Source: Halopseudomonas pelagia
Lineage (GTDB): Bacteria > Pseudomonadota > Gammaproteobacteria > Pseudomonadales > Pseudomonadaceae
Length of the DNA stretch: 64,000 bases
Direction of reading: 5' to 3'
Assembly (NCBI RefSeq): GCF_009497895.1
Contig: NZ_CP033116.1
Coordinates: 2,232,001-2,296,000, forward strand
The translations under genes were made by a program, and so were the position numbers. The stretch's first letter is position 1, and every line of letters starts with the position of its first letter. This document shows positions 45,757-53,927 of this stretch, piece by piece. The notes under the pieces were generated by a model, which was given only the letters and a program-made list of their open reading frames with translations, did no database searches and had not been told where the DNA came from.

Positions 45757-46640
45757 TGAGCATCCTGATCAACAAAGACACCAAAGTTATCTGCCAGGGC
45801 TTTACCGGCGCACAGGGTACTTTCCACTCTGAGCAAGCGATTGAATACGGCACCAAGATGGTCGGCGGCGTAACGCCTGGCAAGGGTGGCACTACTCACC
45901 TGGGCCTGCCCGTGTTCAACACCGTGCGCGAAGCGGTCGAGAAAACCGGCGCTACTGCCAGCGTGATCTACGTTCCTGCGCCGTTCTGCAAGGACTCGAT
46001 CCTGGAAGCAGCCAACGGCGGCATCGAACTGATCGTCTGCATCACCGAAGGCATCCCTACCCTGGACATGCTCGACTGCAAAGTCGTCTGTGACCAGTTG
46101 GGCGTACGCCTGATCGGGCCTAACTGCCCAGGCGTGATCACTCCCGGCGAATGCAAGATCGGCATCATGCCTGGTCACATTCACCTGCCAGGCAAGGTCG
46201 GTATCGTGTCACGTTCCGGCACCCTGACCTATGAAGCCGTGAAGCAGACTACTGACGCCGGCTTCGGCCAGTCGACCTGTGTTGGCATCGGTGGTGACCC
46301 GATCCCGGGCTCCAACTTCATCGACATCCTGCAGATGTTCCAGGATGACCCGAAGACCGAAGCGATCGTGATGATCGGCGAAATTGGTGGCAGCGCTGAA
46401 GAAGAGGCTGCGGCCTTTATCAAAGCCAATGTTACCAAGCCAGTGGTTTCCTACATTGCCGGCGTGACCGCACCTGCGGGCAAGCGCATGGGCCATGCTG
46501 GGGCGATCATCTCCGGTGGCAAGGGCACGGCTGACGAGAAGTTCGCCGCGCTGGAAGACGCTGGTGTTAAAACCGTGCGTTCACTGGCAGACATCGGTGT
46601 CGCGTTGGCTGAACTGACCGGTTGGGCTCTGAAGAAGTAA
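45756..46640 (+). CDS. sucD: Succinyl-CoA synthetase alpha subunit
   Basis: 294 residues. A CoA-binding Rossmann domain ([16 protein letters not shown], near residue 15) and the ligase domain with the phosphohistidine in [15 protein letters not shown] are both present. [20 protein letters not shown] is typical. It partners SucC, and a terminator follows, ending the TCA gene block. Confidence 0.97.
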   Translation: MSILINKDTKVICQGFTGAQGTFHSEQAIEYGTKMVGGVTPGKGGTTHLGLPVFNTVREAVEKTGATASVIYVPAPFCKDSILEAANGGIELIVCITEGIPTLDMLDCKVVCDQLGVRLIGPNCPGVITPGECKIGIMPGHIHLPGKVGIVSRSGTLTYEAVKQTTDAGFGQSTCVGIGGDPIPGSNFIDILQMFQDDPKTEAIVMIGEIGGSAEEEAAAFIKANVTKPVVSYIAGVTAPAGKRMGHAGAIISGGKGTADEKFAALEDAGVKTVRSLADIGVALAELTGWALKK

Positions 46641-46666
46641 TTCTTCGCTGAGACCCGTTGTATAAG

Positions 46667-46692
46667 AAACCTCGCTTCGGCGGGGTTTTTTT
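46667..46692 (+). terminator. Rho-independent terminator after sucD
   Basis: AAACCTCGC, loop TTCG, GCGGGGTTT then more T. A 9-bp stem with one G-T pair and a strong U-tract, 26 bases past the sucD stop. Confidence 0.92.
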
Positions 46693-46803
46693 ATGCGCAG
46701 GTGTCTTTCGCTGCACGCAGTGCTTCTCATCAGTACGCGTAGCGCAGAGCTGTCTATACTGACGCTGCAAGGACACATACGACTTTCTCGATAAGGGGCT
46801 TGA

Positions 46804-47559
46804 ATGCTCGTGTTACCCGAACTGCCCGATGCCGGTGCCACATGGCTGAACCTGGTGGCGTTTTTCTGGTTTTTGTTTTGCTGGATCGGCTATACCCGGT
46901 ACGCGCGCCACAAGGGACGCGATACTGTGTGCCTGGCGAGCGTGCTACACCTCTACCGCCAGGACTGGATGAGCCGGCTATTGATGCGTGAACAGCGCAT
47001 AGCCGACGCAAGTGTGATTGGTAATCTGGAGCGAAATACCGCCTTCTTCGCCTCGAGTACACTGCTGATTCTGGCGGGTCTTATTACCCTGATGGGTGCA
47101 ACGGATCGGGCTCAGGTTCTGCTGCAGGATATGCCCTTTGTGGCGACTGTCAGCCGGCAAATGTCGGAAATGAAGTTGCTGGTCATGTTGGCGATTTTTG
47201 TTTACGCGTTTTTCACTTTTTCCTGGGGCATGCGCCAGTATAACTTTGCCTCGGTGCTGCTTGGGTCCGCGCCTCTGGTAGGTGAAAAGAATGTCACCGA
47301 AACCGAACGCAAGGCCTATGCGGCCAGGGCCGCTGCAGTGCTGTCGATGGCGGGCAATGAGTTCAACCTGGGGCTGCGAGCTTATTATTTCGCGCTGGCG
47401 GCACTGACCTGGTTTATCAATCCACTGTTCTTCATGTTCACCACCGCAGGTGTGGTGTGGGTGCTGTACCGCCGGGAGTTCCATTCGGATGTGCTTGCGG
47501 TCATGATGTTCAGCCCGACGGTAACGACCGGTCCGGCCAGCCAGGAGAAAGGCGAATGA
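46804..47559 (+). CDS. DUF599-family membrane protein
   Basis: 251 residues with about four membrane helices: NLVAFFWFLFCWIGYTRY at the N-terminus, then SSTLLILAGLITLMGAT, LLVMLAIFVYAFFTFSWGM and FALAALTWFINPLFFMFTTAG. A cytoplasmic loop with ERNTAFFASS is typical of DUF599 proteins. Function unknown. Its TGA overlaps the ATG of the next gene (ATGA), so the two membrane proteins are cotranslated. ATG 46804 is the only sensible start. Confidence 0.85.
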   Translation: MLVLPELPDAGATWLNLVAFFWFLFCWIGYTRYARHKGRDTVCLASVLHLYRQDWMSRLLMREQRIADASVIGNLERNTAFFASSTLLILAGLITLMGATDRAQVLLQDMPFVATVSRQMSEMKLLVMLAIFVYAFFTFSWGMRQYNFASVLLGSAPLVGEKNVTETERKAYAARAAAVLSMAGNEFNLGLRAYYFALAALTWFINPLFFMFTTAGVVWVLYRREFHSDVLAVMMFSPTVTTGPASQEKGE

Positions 47560-47951
47560 GCTTCCCACTATGGTGTTTGTTTTTTGCTGCGTTGTTGATT
47601 GTGTTTACCAAAGCGCCCGTCGCGGTGGCCATGGCCAAAAGCAGTGAAAAGGGTTACGACAACCGCCACCCGCGTGCCCAGCAGGCGGCGCTGACCGGTT
47701 GGGGTGCGCGCGCCATGGCCGCGCATTCAAATATGCTTGAGGCTTTCCCGTTGTTTGCCGCAGGGGTATTGGTCGCCCAGGTGACCAATACTCAAGGCTT
47801 CACGATCAATCTATTGGCGGCGTTATTTATCATTTCGCGCATTGCCTACACCGCTTTGTACCTGATGAATCTGGACAAGGTTCGCAGTCTGGTTTGGGGT
47901 GTTGGCTTTATCAGCTGCCTGGGTCTGCTTTTGTCGCCTGCATTGGCTTGA
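47556..47951 (+). CDS. MAPEG-family membrane protein
   Basis: 131 residues with four membrane helices, the MAPEG (membrane-associated eicosanoid/glutathione metabolism-like) fold. Recognisable parts are YDNRHPRAQQAALTGWGARAMAAHSNMLEAFPLFAAGV in the middle (residues about 34-72) and a final RIAYTALYLMNLDKVRSLVWGVG. The start overlaps the DUF599 stop by 4 bases. Enzymatic activity of bacterial members is mostly untested, so the substrate is not assigned. Confidence 0.88.
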   Translation: MSFPLWCLFFAALLIVFTKAPVAVAMAKSSEKGYDNRHPRAQQAALTGWGARAMAAHSNMLEAFPLFAAGVLVAQVTNTQGFTINLLAALFIISRIAYTALYLMNLDKVRSLVWGVGFISCLGLLLSPALA

Positions 47952-48071
47952 CGAGTAGGGCGAATCGAGTTGGCACAATTGCTTTGCTGAAGGTCGAGTT
48001 GAGCAGGGCTTGAGCTGGAAGGCGCTAGGTGGTGGCGGGAGGTAAAACGATAAACAGGATAAACAGAGAGA

Positions 48072-48097
48072 AGGGCATGCCTGGCGAGGCATGCCCT
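48072..48097 (-). terminator. Terminator of the acidic lipoprotein gene
   Basis: AGGGCATGCC, six-base loop, GGCATGCCCT, seven bases past the lipoprotein stop on the minus strand. It is followed by TCTCTCTGTTTATCC, a moderate U-rich stretch. It may also serve the convergent MAPEG gene. Confidence 0.7.
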
Positions 48098-48103
48098 GCG
48101 GTA

Positions 48104-48460
48104 TTACTCTTCTTCCATGCTTTCTTCGATTGAGTTTTTAGTCTCAGCCGCAGAGTCACGAACATCACCAGCCTTTTCTTTCACATAGTCAGCGCTATCG
48201 TCATACGCCTCACCAACGGCATCGCCAGCTTCTTCCATGTTTTCTTCAGCGCGCTCACCCATGGTTTCTTCGTTACCAGTGGCTTCACGAGCTTTCAGCT
48301 CAGCTGCTTCGCCAGCTTCTTCCGCAGCGTCACCCATGTTATCCATGGACTCTGACATGGAGTCAGCGGCATCATCCATCTTGTCTTCTGGTTCGTCCTG
48401 GCAAGCTGCCAAGAGACTCAAACTGGCCATCAGAACGGCCGTTGCGCACAATTTTTTCAT
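48104..48460 (-). CDS. Small, highly acidic putative lipoprotein
   Basis: 118 residues. A signal peptide with lipobox LLAAC (Cys20) is followed by about 98 residues made almost only of Ala, Glu, Asp, Met, Ser, Lys and Gly, with recurring words such as DAADSMSESMDNMGDAAEEA and GERAEENMEEAGDAVGEAY. It has no aromatic core apart from two Tyr, and net charge is strongly negative, so it is probably helical or disordered. Position +2 of the mature lipoprotein is Gln, compatible with outer-membrane sorting. A good ribosome site (AAGGAG) precedes ATG 48458-48460. I do not recognise a function. YtxH- or CsbD-like stress proteins have similar composition. Confidence 0.75.
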   Translation of the reverse strand: MKKLCATAVLMASLSLLAACQDEPEDKMDDAADSMSESMDNMGDAAEEAGEAAELKAREATGNEETMGERAEENMEEAGDAVGEAYDDSADYVKEKAGDVRDSAAETKNSIEESMEEE

Positions 48461-48626
48461 CGAATTCTCCTTGGTGATTATTACCCTATTCTTAGTCCGA
48501 GGAGATTTGTAATAGTTCCATCGCTCCGTGGACCTTCGATAGAATAGCTGAAGTGTGGAGTCTGCGGCGCGTTCTGTTTACTATGGCCGCCCTTATTGCG
48601 GCTGTTCGCCAGTATCGAGAATGTGC

Positions 48627-49094
48627 ATGAACAATATCCAAGAGCGCGCCACCAGTTTTCTATCAGTTTTACGCCATTGCCAGGTATTGGGAATGACTGT
48701 GGAGCAGGCGGACGAGGAAGGTTTGATCATCAGATTGCCATACAGTCCAGCGATTGTGGGTAATCCTGTCAGTGGCGTCGTTCATGGGGGAGCCATTACC
48801 ACTCTGATGGACACCTGTTGCGGCATTTCCACCGTGTGCTATCTGCCCGAATTTGAAATTTGCCCCACGCTCGATCTGCGAATCGACTACATGCATCCTG
48901 CCGAGCCGGGTAAGGCCATTTACGGTTTTGCCGAATGTTATCGAATTACCCCTACGGTTATCTTTACCCGCGGTGTTGCCTATCAGGATGACCGTGAGCA
49001 ACCTATTGCTCACGTGGTAGGGACCTTTATGCGCATGGGGAAGCCGGATGCAAAAGGGCAGCTGTCGCGCAAGATTGACGGAGAGACGCAATGA
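48627..49094 (+). CDS. PaaI-family hotdog thioesterase (first of a tandem pair)
   Basis: 155 residues. A hotdog domain with the PaaI-type active-site helix VVHGGAITTLMDTCCGIS and a preceding IVGNPVSG. Probably an acyl-CoA thioesterase. ATG 48627 (MNNIQERATSF) is chosen over ATG 48621 two codons upstream because GAGAA lies at a suitable distance. Its stop overlaps the next thioesterase start by 4 bases. Substrate unknown. Confidence 0.85.
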   Translation: MNNIQERATSFLSVLRHCQVLGMTVEQADEEGLIIRLPYSPAIVGNPVSGVVHGGAITTLMDTCCGISTVCYLPEFEICPTLDLRIDYMHPAEPGKAIYGFAECYRITPTVIFTRGVAYQDDREQPIAHVVGTFMRMGKPDAKGQLSRKIDGETQ

Positions 49095-49537
49095 CCTTGA
49101 CCACCGCACAAATCGAGCAGTTGGTGCGTGAGGCGCATGACTCGGGAAATTTCGCCCCCTTGGTAGCAAGCATTCCCTACGCCAGCACCATAGGTCTGCA
49201 GGTGTTGAGGCTGGGGGAGGAAGTGGTATTTCATCTGCCGATTGCCAAAGACAATATAGGCAATCCGGTTCTGCCAGCGTTGCATGGTGGCGTGATCGCC
49301 GGCTTTATGGAACAGGCGGCCATGCTGCATTTGATGATCTCGATGAGCAGCTCGAACTTCCCAAAAATAATCGATTTCTCCATCGATTATCTGCGCGCCG
49401 GTCTCTACAAAGACACTTATGCCACCTGCCAGGTATGGCGTCAGGGTAGGCGAGTGGGTAATGTGGCAATAACTGCCTGGCAAACACGCTCCAATGAACC
49501 GATAGCCACCGCCCGGGCGCATTTCAAGCTGGATTGA
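49091..49537 (+). CDS. PaaI-family hotdog thioesterase (second of a tandem pair)
   Basis: 148 residues. The same fold as the gene before it but distant in sequence: LPALHGGVIAGFMEQAAMLHL has Glu where the first copy has Asp (MEQ against MDT). The N-terminus is helical (TTAQIEQLVREAHDSGNFA). The ATGA overlap suggests the two chains are made together and may form a mixed hotdog oligomer. That is inference. Confidence 0.82.
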   Translation: MTLTTAQIEQLVREAHDSGNFAPLVASIPYASTIGLQVLRLGEEVVFHLPIAKDNIGNPVLPALHGGVIAGFMEQAAMLHLMISMSSSNFPKIIDFSIDYLRAGLYKDTYATCQVWRQGRRVGNVAITAWQTRSNEPIATARAHFKLD

Positions 49538-49617
49538 CCGCCGCTGGCGATGATTGTCTTCATCCGCGACAGGCACGTCAGTTCCAGAGACCACCTACGC
49601 ATCGGGAAAGTGCAGAC

Positions 49618-50625
49618 ATGGACGCCTTGTTGATCGTCAGCGGTATTGTCGCAGTGCTGATTGGCTGGATCTGGCTGGCGTTGCAAGCACGAAACCTGAG
49701 CCTGGGCCTGCTGTTGCTGGCGATTTTCCTACCGCTGATAACCTTGTTTTTGCGCCGCCGCGGTTATGCATTGATGCCGCGACTACTAATGTTCGTCGGG
49801 CTGATATTACTATTCGCCGGCGGCGCCTGGTTATACCGGGATCAACCCGAACGCTTTGATTCATTACTCGCCGGCGACTGGCTCGCGCGGCCATCGGCTC
49901 ACCAGCTCGAAGGCGAGCTGATGGGCCAGCGGTTTGTGCCTGACCGTGTTTACTGGAAAGCTCAAGAACTGATACTGGAGGAGGGCGAAGACGAACGCGT
50001 ACGGCGCTCGCTCAGCATTCGCTTTGCCAACACCTCAGAGCTGTTGCACCAACGCAGAATAGAACGTTTGCCCGGCGATGAGGGTGCGGGTCCGGAACTG
50101 GTCTTGCAGTGGTATACCGGCGCGCTGGAAGCGCCGGGATTGCGGCGGGTCGTGGACGATTACACCTTGAGTCTGGATTTCGCTCCGCAAGCCGACGGGC
50201 GCACTCGGGTGAATATTCATCTGCATCTGCCGAGCCCGGAAGCCACGCGGGTAACCGGGGAAGTCTGGCTGGAGGAAACACCAGGCTGGCTCAAGGCGCT
50301 GCAGCCTCTGGAAGCTAAGCCAGCGCCTGCCACCCCTGTCAGTCGCCCGGCGGTCCAGCGTTCTGTTCAGGCGCCGGTAGCGCCGCAACTGGGCGACTGG
50401 CAGACGGTCAGCCTGTTGGCTCTGCTGGATGAGCCGGAATTATTTATCGACCAGAACATCAGGCTGACCACGGTCACTGCCCGTGTGTACGAAGGTCGAT
50501 TGAAAGCAGTCAGTGGTGATCAGCGCGTCGTCATAGCGCAGCCGCGCGGTCCCAATCAGGTGGATTATCATTTTCACCCGCTGGATATTCGCAGTCTGGA
50601 AGTGCGCTATCGTTCCAGGCGGTGA
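49618..50625 (+). CDS. Hypothetical membrane-anchored protein
   Basis: 335 residues, not assigned to a family. The N-terminal 75 residues hold three hydrophobic helices (ALLIVSGIVAVLIGWIWLAL, LGLLLLAIFLPLITLFL, LLMFVGLILLFAGGAWL). A soluble part with mixed beta-type sequence follows, then a Pro/Ala linker (AKPAPATPVSRPAVQRSVQ, about residue 235-255) and a C-terminal domain, IRLTTVTARVYEGRLKAVSGD. The reading frame is open further upstream, but ATG 49618-49620 starts directly at the first helix. It follows the thioesterase pair and precedes htpG, whose RpoH promoter begins at its stop codon. Confidence 0.75.
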   Translation: MDALLIVSGIVAVLIGWIWLALQARNLSLGLLLLAIFLPLITLFLRRRGYALMPRLLMFVGLILLFAGGAWLYRDQPERFDSLLAGDWLARPSAHQLEGELMGQRFVPDRVYWKAQELILEEGEDERVRRSLSIRFANTSELLHQRRIERLPGDEGAGPELVLQWYTGALEAPGLRRVVDDYTLSLDFAPQADGRTRVNIHLHLPSPEATRVTGEVWLEETPGWLKALQPLEAKPAPATPVSRPAVQRSVQAPVAPQLGDWQTVSLLALLDEPELFIDQNIRLTTVTARVYEGRLKAVSGDQRVVIAQPRGPNQVDYHFHPLDIRSLEVRYRSRR

Positions 50626-50653
50626 CTTGAATTATCCGCAGTTGTCCCCATTA
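50626..50653 (+). promoter_or_regulatory. RpoH (sigma-32) heat-shock promoter of htpG
   Basis: CTTGAAT, 13 bases, CCCCATTA, against the sigma-32 consensus CTTGAAA-N13/14-CCCCATNT. It begins immediately after the stop codon of the upstream gene and leaves a leader of about 120 bases before htpG. Confidence 0.85.
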
Positions 50654-50780
50654 AAGGCCCATCAGTTCGTTGGCGAATGCGTTCGCTAACGAGCATTCTG
50701 TCATTGCCTTATCGACCTTTCACGGATCTGTAAGCCTTGACTGAAACATGCCTTGAGAAACCAAAGGGAGACAACCAAAG

Positions 50781-52685
50781 ATGACCGTGGAAGCCCATAA
50801 GGAAACGCTCGGATTTCAGACAGAAGTGAAACAGCTGCTGCACCTGATGATCCATTCGATGTATTCGAACAAAGAGATCTTTCTCCGCGAGCTGATTTCC
50901 AACGCCTCTGATGCATCCGACAAGCTGCGTTTTGAAGCGATTGCCAAGCCTGAGTTGCTGGAAGATCAACCGAACATCGGTATCCGCATCAGCTCGGATG
51001 AAACCGCCAACACGCTGACCATCGAAGACAATGGCATCGGCATGTCGCGCGAAGAAGTGATCGAGAACCTGGGTACCATCGCTAAATCTGGCACCGCCGC
51101 GTTTATGCAACAGCTCACCGGTGACCAGAAGAAAGATGCCAGTTTGATCGGCCAATTCGGCGTAGGTTTCTACAGCGCCTTTATCGTTGCGGACAAGGTT
51201 GAAGTATTCACCCGCCGTGCGGGCCTGGACAACGCCGAAGGTGTGCGCTGGGAATCTGCTGGCGAGGGTGAGTTCACCATCGAGAACGTCGCCAAGGCGG
51301 AACGCGGTACGCGTATTGTGCTGCACCTCAAGGCCGCCGAGTCCGAGTTTGCCGATGGCTGGCGTTTGCGCAATGTGGTGAAGAAATACTCCGACCACAT
51401 CTCCCTGCCCATCGAATTGCCCAAGCAACACACTGGCGAAGACAAGGACAAGCCAGCCGAGCTGGAATGGGAAACCGTTAACCGCGCCAGCGCACTCTGG
51501 ACTCGCGCTCGTACTGAGGTAAAGGACGAGGAATATCAGGAGTTCTACAAGCATGTGGCCCATGACTTCGAGAACCCGCTGAGCTGGAGCCATAACAAGG
51601 TTGAAGGCAAACTCGAGTACACCAGCCTGCTGTACGTGCCGGGCCGCGCGCCCTTTGATCTGTACCAGCGTGAAGCGCCACGCGGTCTGAAATTGTACGT
51701 GCAACGTGTGTTCATCATGGATGACGCCGAACAGTTCCTGCCGTTGTACCTGCGCTTTATCAAAGGGGTGGTCGATTCCAATGATCTGTCGCTGAACGTC
51801 TCGCGTGAGATCCTGCAGAAAGATCCGGCGATCGACAGCATGAAGTCGGCGTTGACCAAGCGCGTACTGGACATGCTGGAAAAACTGGCGAAGAAGGAGC
51901 CAGAGCAGTATGCCACCTTCTGGAAGAACTTCGGCAGCGTGCTGAAAGAAGGCCCGGCAGAAGATTTTGCCAACCGCGAAAAAATTGCCAGCCTGCTGCG
52001 CTTTGCCTCTACTCAGCAAAATGACGACAGCGAAGTAGTCGGCCTCGACGCCTATATCGAGCGCATGCAGGAAGGGCAGGACAAGATCTACTACCTGACC
52101 GGTGAGCGTTACAACCAGGTGAAGAACAGCCCGCACCTGGAAATTTTCCGCAAGAAAGGCATCGAAGTCCTGCTGCTCACCGATCGTATCGACGAGTGGC
52201 TGATGAGCCATTTGAGCGATTACCAGGGCAAGACCTTCGTGGATATCGCCCGCGGTGATCTGGATCTGGGTAAGCTGGAAGCCGACGAGGACAAGCAGGC
52301 TCAGGAAGAAGCGGCCAAGGCCAAGGCTGATCTGGTACAGCGCATCAAGGCTGTGCTCAACGACAGCGTTGAAGACGTCAAAGTCTCGCACCGTCTGACT
52401 GATTCACCGGCGGTATTGGTGATCAACGAAGATGGCATGGGCTTGCAGATGCGCAAGATCCTTGAAGCGACTGGGCAGCCTGCACCGGAAAGCAAACCGA
52501 TTATGGAAATCAACCCGGCGCACCCGCTGCTGGAGAAGCTCGATCAGGAGCAGGATGAAGCGCGCTTCGGCGATCTCAGCCACATCCTGTTCGACCAGGC
52601 GGCGCTGGCGGCCGGCGAAAGTTTGCAGGACCCGGGTGCTTATGTGCGGCGCTTGAACGCCCTGCTGGTGGAACTTAGCAAGTAG
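50781..52685 (+). CDS. htpG: Molecular chaperone HtpG (Hsp90)
   Basis: A 634-residue bacterial Hsp90. The N-terminal GHKL ATPase has [44 protein letters not shown] and [14 protein letters not shown]. The middle domain carries the catalytic-loop Arg in [10 protein letters not shown], and a C-terminal dimerisation domain follows. Length is typical. It is cytosolic and ATP-dependent, refolding or stabilising client proteins. Heat induction is expected from the RpoH promoter at 50626. Confidence 0.98.
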   Translation: MTVEAHKETLGFQTEVKQLLHLMIHSMYSNKEIFLRELISNASDASDKLRFEAIAKPELLEDQPNIGIRISSDETANTLTIEDNGIGMSREEVIENLGTIAKSGTAAFMQQLTGDQKKDASLIGQFGVGFYSAFIVADKVEVFTRRAGLDNAEGVRWESAGEGEFTIENVAKAERGTRIVLHLKAAESEFADGWRLRNVVKKYSDHISLPIELPKQHTGEDKDKPAELEWETVNRASALWTRARTEVKDEEYQEFYKHVAHDFENPLSWSHNKVEGKLEYTSLLYVPGRAPFDLYQREAPRGLKLYVQRVFIMDDAEQFLPLYLRFIKGVVDSNDLSLNVSREILQKDPAIDSMKSALTKRVLDMLEKLAKKEPEQYATFWKNFGSVLKEGPAEDFANREKIASLLRFASTQQNDDSEVVGLDAYIERMQEGQDKIYYLTGERYNQVKNSPHLEIFRKKGIEVLLLTDRIDEWLMSHLSDYQGKTFVDIARGDLDLGKLEADEDKQAQEEAAKAKADLVQRIKAVLNDSVEDVKVSHRLTDSPAVLVINEDGMGLQMRKILEATGQPAPESKPIMEINPAHPLLEKLDQEQDEARFGDLSHILFDQAALAAGESLQDPGAYVRRLNALLVELSK

Positions 52686-52713
52686 GCTGCAAAAGCGGTA
52701 CATGTGTGAACCT

Positions 52714-52746
52714 AGGCCCAGTCATTCCGATGACTGGGCCTTTTTA
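52714..52746 (+). terminator. Rho-independent terminator after htpG
   Basis: AGGCCCAGTCAT, loop TCCG, ATGACTGGGCCT then TTTT. A perfect 12-bp stem and T-run, 29 bases past the htpG stop. Confidence 0.95.
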
Positions 52747-52864
52747 TTGGCCAATGCAAATGGCGACAGGATGTGACAACCCCCCGCACCACCTCGCTAA
52801 ACGTCTATGCTTGCAGACAGCCACCTTCAACACCGCAAACCATTCAGCCTGTGAGGAAGCCGAT

Positions 52865-53641
52865 ATGAGAAAGACCCTGACCACCATGATGATGCTTGGC
52901 GCCGCAGGGGCGGCCAATGCCGAGATGGTAACCCAGCCGGTCGCCTACGAGATTGATGGCGAGGCCTACGAGGGCGTGCTGGTTTACGACGGTTCGGTGG
53001 AAGACAAGCGCCCGGGCTTGCTGATGGTGCCCAACTGGATGGGCATGACCGAGAACTCACTGAAGAAAGCCTACCGTGCTGGCGGCTCTGATTACGTCGT
53101 GTTTGTTGCTGATATGTATGGCAAATCGGTGCGACCGAGTAATGCCGACGAGGCCAAGGAGGCCGCCACCTTTGTGCGGTCAGACCGACCATTGATGCGC
53201 AAACGTATCAACGCTGCATTGGACGTATTCAAACAAAGTGATCTAGCAGTGCTGGACAGTTCAAAAATGGGCGCTATCGGCTTCTGCTTCGGCGGTGGTG
53301 TGGTGCTGGAACTGGCACGCTCGGGTAGCGAAATCGACGGCGTGGTGTCTTTCCACGGTAATCTGGATACACCGGATGCCAGCGATGCCAAGGCAATCAA
53401 AACCCCGGTATTGGTCCTCAACGGCGCAGACGATCCGGCCGTGCCTGCCGAGCAGATCCGCGCCTTCGAAAAGGAGATGCGTGATGCCGAAGTGGATTGG
53501 CAGTTCGTGAACTATGGCGGAGCGGTGCATTCATTTACCGATCCTACCGCGGCTAATCCGGGGCGCAATGAATATCACCCTCAGGTGGCCGCTCGCTCAT
53601 TCGCCGCCATGCAGCTGTTTTTTGCCGAGACCATGGAGTAA
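52865..53641 (+). CDS. Exported dienelactone hydrolase-family protein
   Basis: A 258-residue alpha/beta hydrolase with a signal peptide (MRKTLTTMMMLGAAGAANAE, probable cut near residue 19). The DLH-type catalytic Cys141 lies in IGFCFGGGVVLELA, the acid near Asp190 in LNGADDPAVP, and the His near 222 in GAVHSFTD. The DLH fold is complete. It would act in the periplasm on an ester or lactone; the natural substrate is not known. In P. aeruginosa a similar gene follows htpG (from memory). ATG 52865 starts at the signal peptide. Confidence 0.87.
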   Translation: MRKTLTTMMMLGAAGAANAEMVTQPVAYEIDGEAYEGVLVYDGSVEDKRPGLLMVPNWMGMTENSLKKAYRAGGSDYVVFVADMYGKSVRPSNADEAKEAATFVRSDRPLMRKRINAALDVFKQSDLAVLDSSKMGAIGFCFGGGVVLELARSGSEIDGVVSFHGNLDTPDASDAKAIKTPVLVLNGADDPAVPAEQIRAFEKEMRDAEVDWQFVNYGGAVHSFTDPTAANPGRNEYHPQVAARSFAAMQLFFAETME

Positions 53642-53831
53642 AGCGGCCTAAGCTAGAGGCTTATTCACGGCGGTGATGACACGTACTTGCCCTCGGTGTG
53701 GCTGTGTTGTCACACCGTGCTGTGGCTGCAAAGCGTGACAGGGCTTAACGATTGGCAAACCCTATGAGGCTTTTTGCGGCTCACGACGGCTCTGGAGGGC
53801 ACTTCACAGCCTATGCCCATTTGCGATTTCA

Positions 53832-53883
53832 GACGGCATAATGGATGCCGTCCTTAACGGCACACCGCAACGGTGTGTACCGT
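53832..53883 (+). promoter_or_regulatory. Leader with mutually exclusive hairpins before the permease gene
   Basis: Three stems can be drawn. Stem 1 is GACGGCAT/ATGCCGTC (53832-53839 with 53845-53852). Stem 2 is TGCCGT/ACGGCA (53846-53851 with 53857-53862), which uses bases of both neighbours. Stem 3 is CACACCG/CGGTGTG with flanking ACGG/CCGT (53857-53883). Stem 2 excludes stems 1 and 3, the logic of an attenuator or riboswitch. The ligand, if any, is unknown. Confidence 0.45.
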
Positions 53884-53927
53884 CAATTGACCTAAAAGAA
53901 TAATTTCAACGTCACGGAGAGTCTGTT

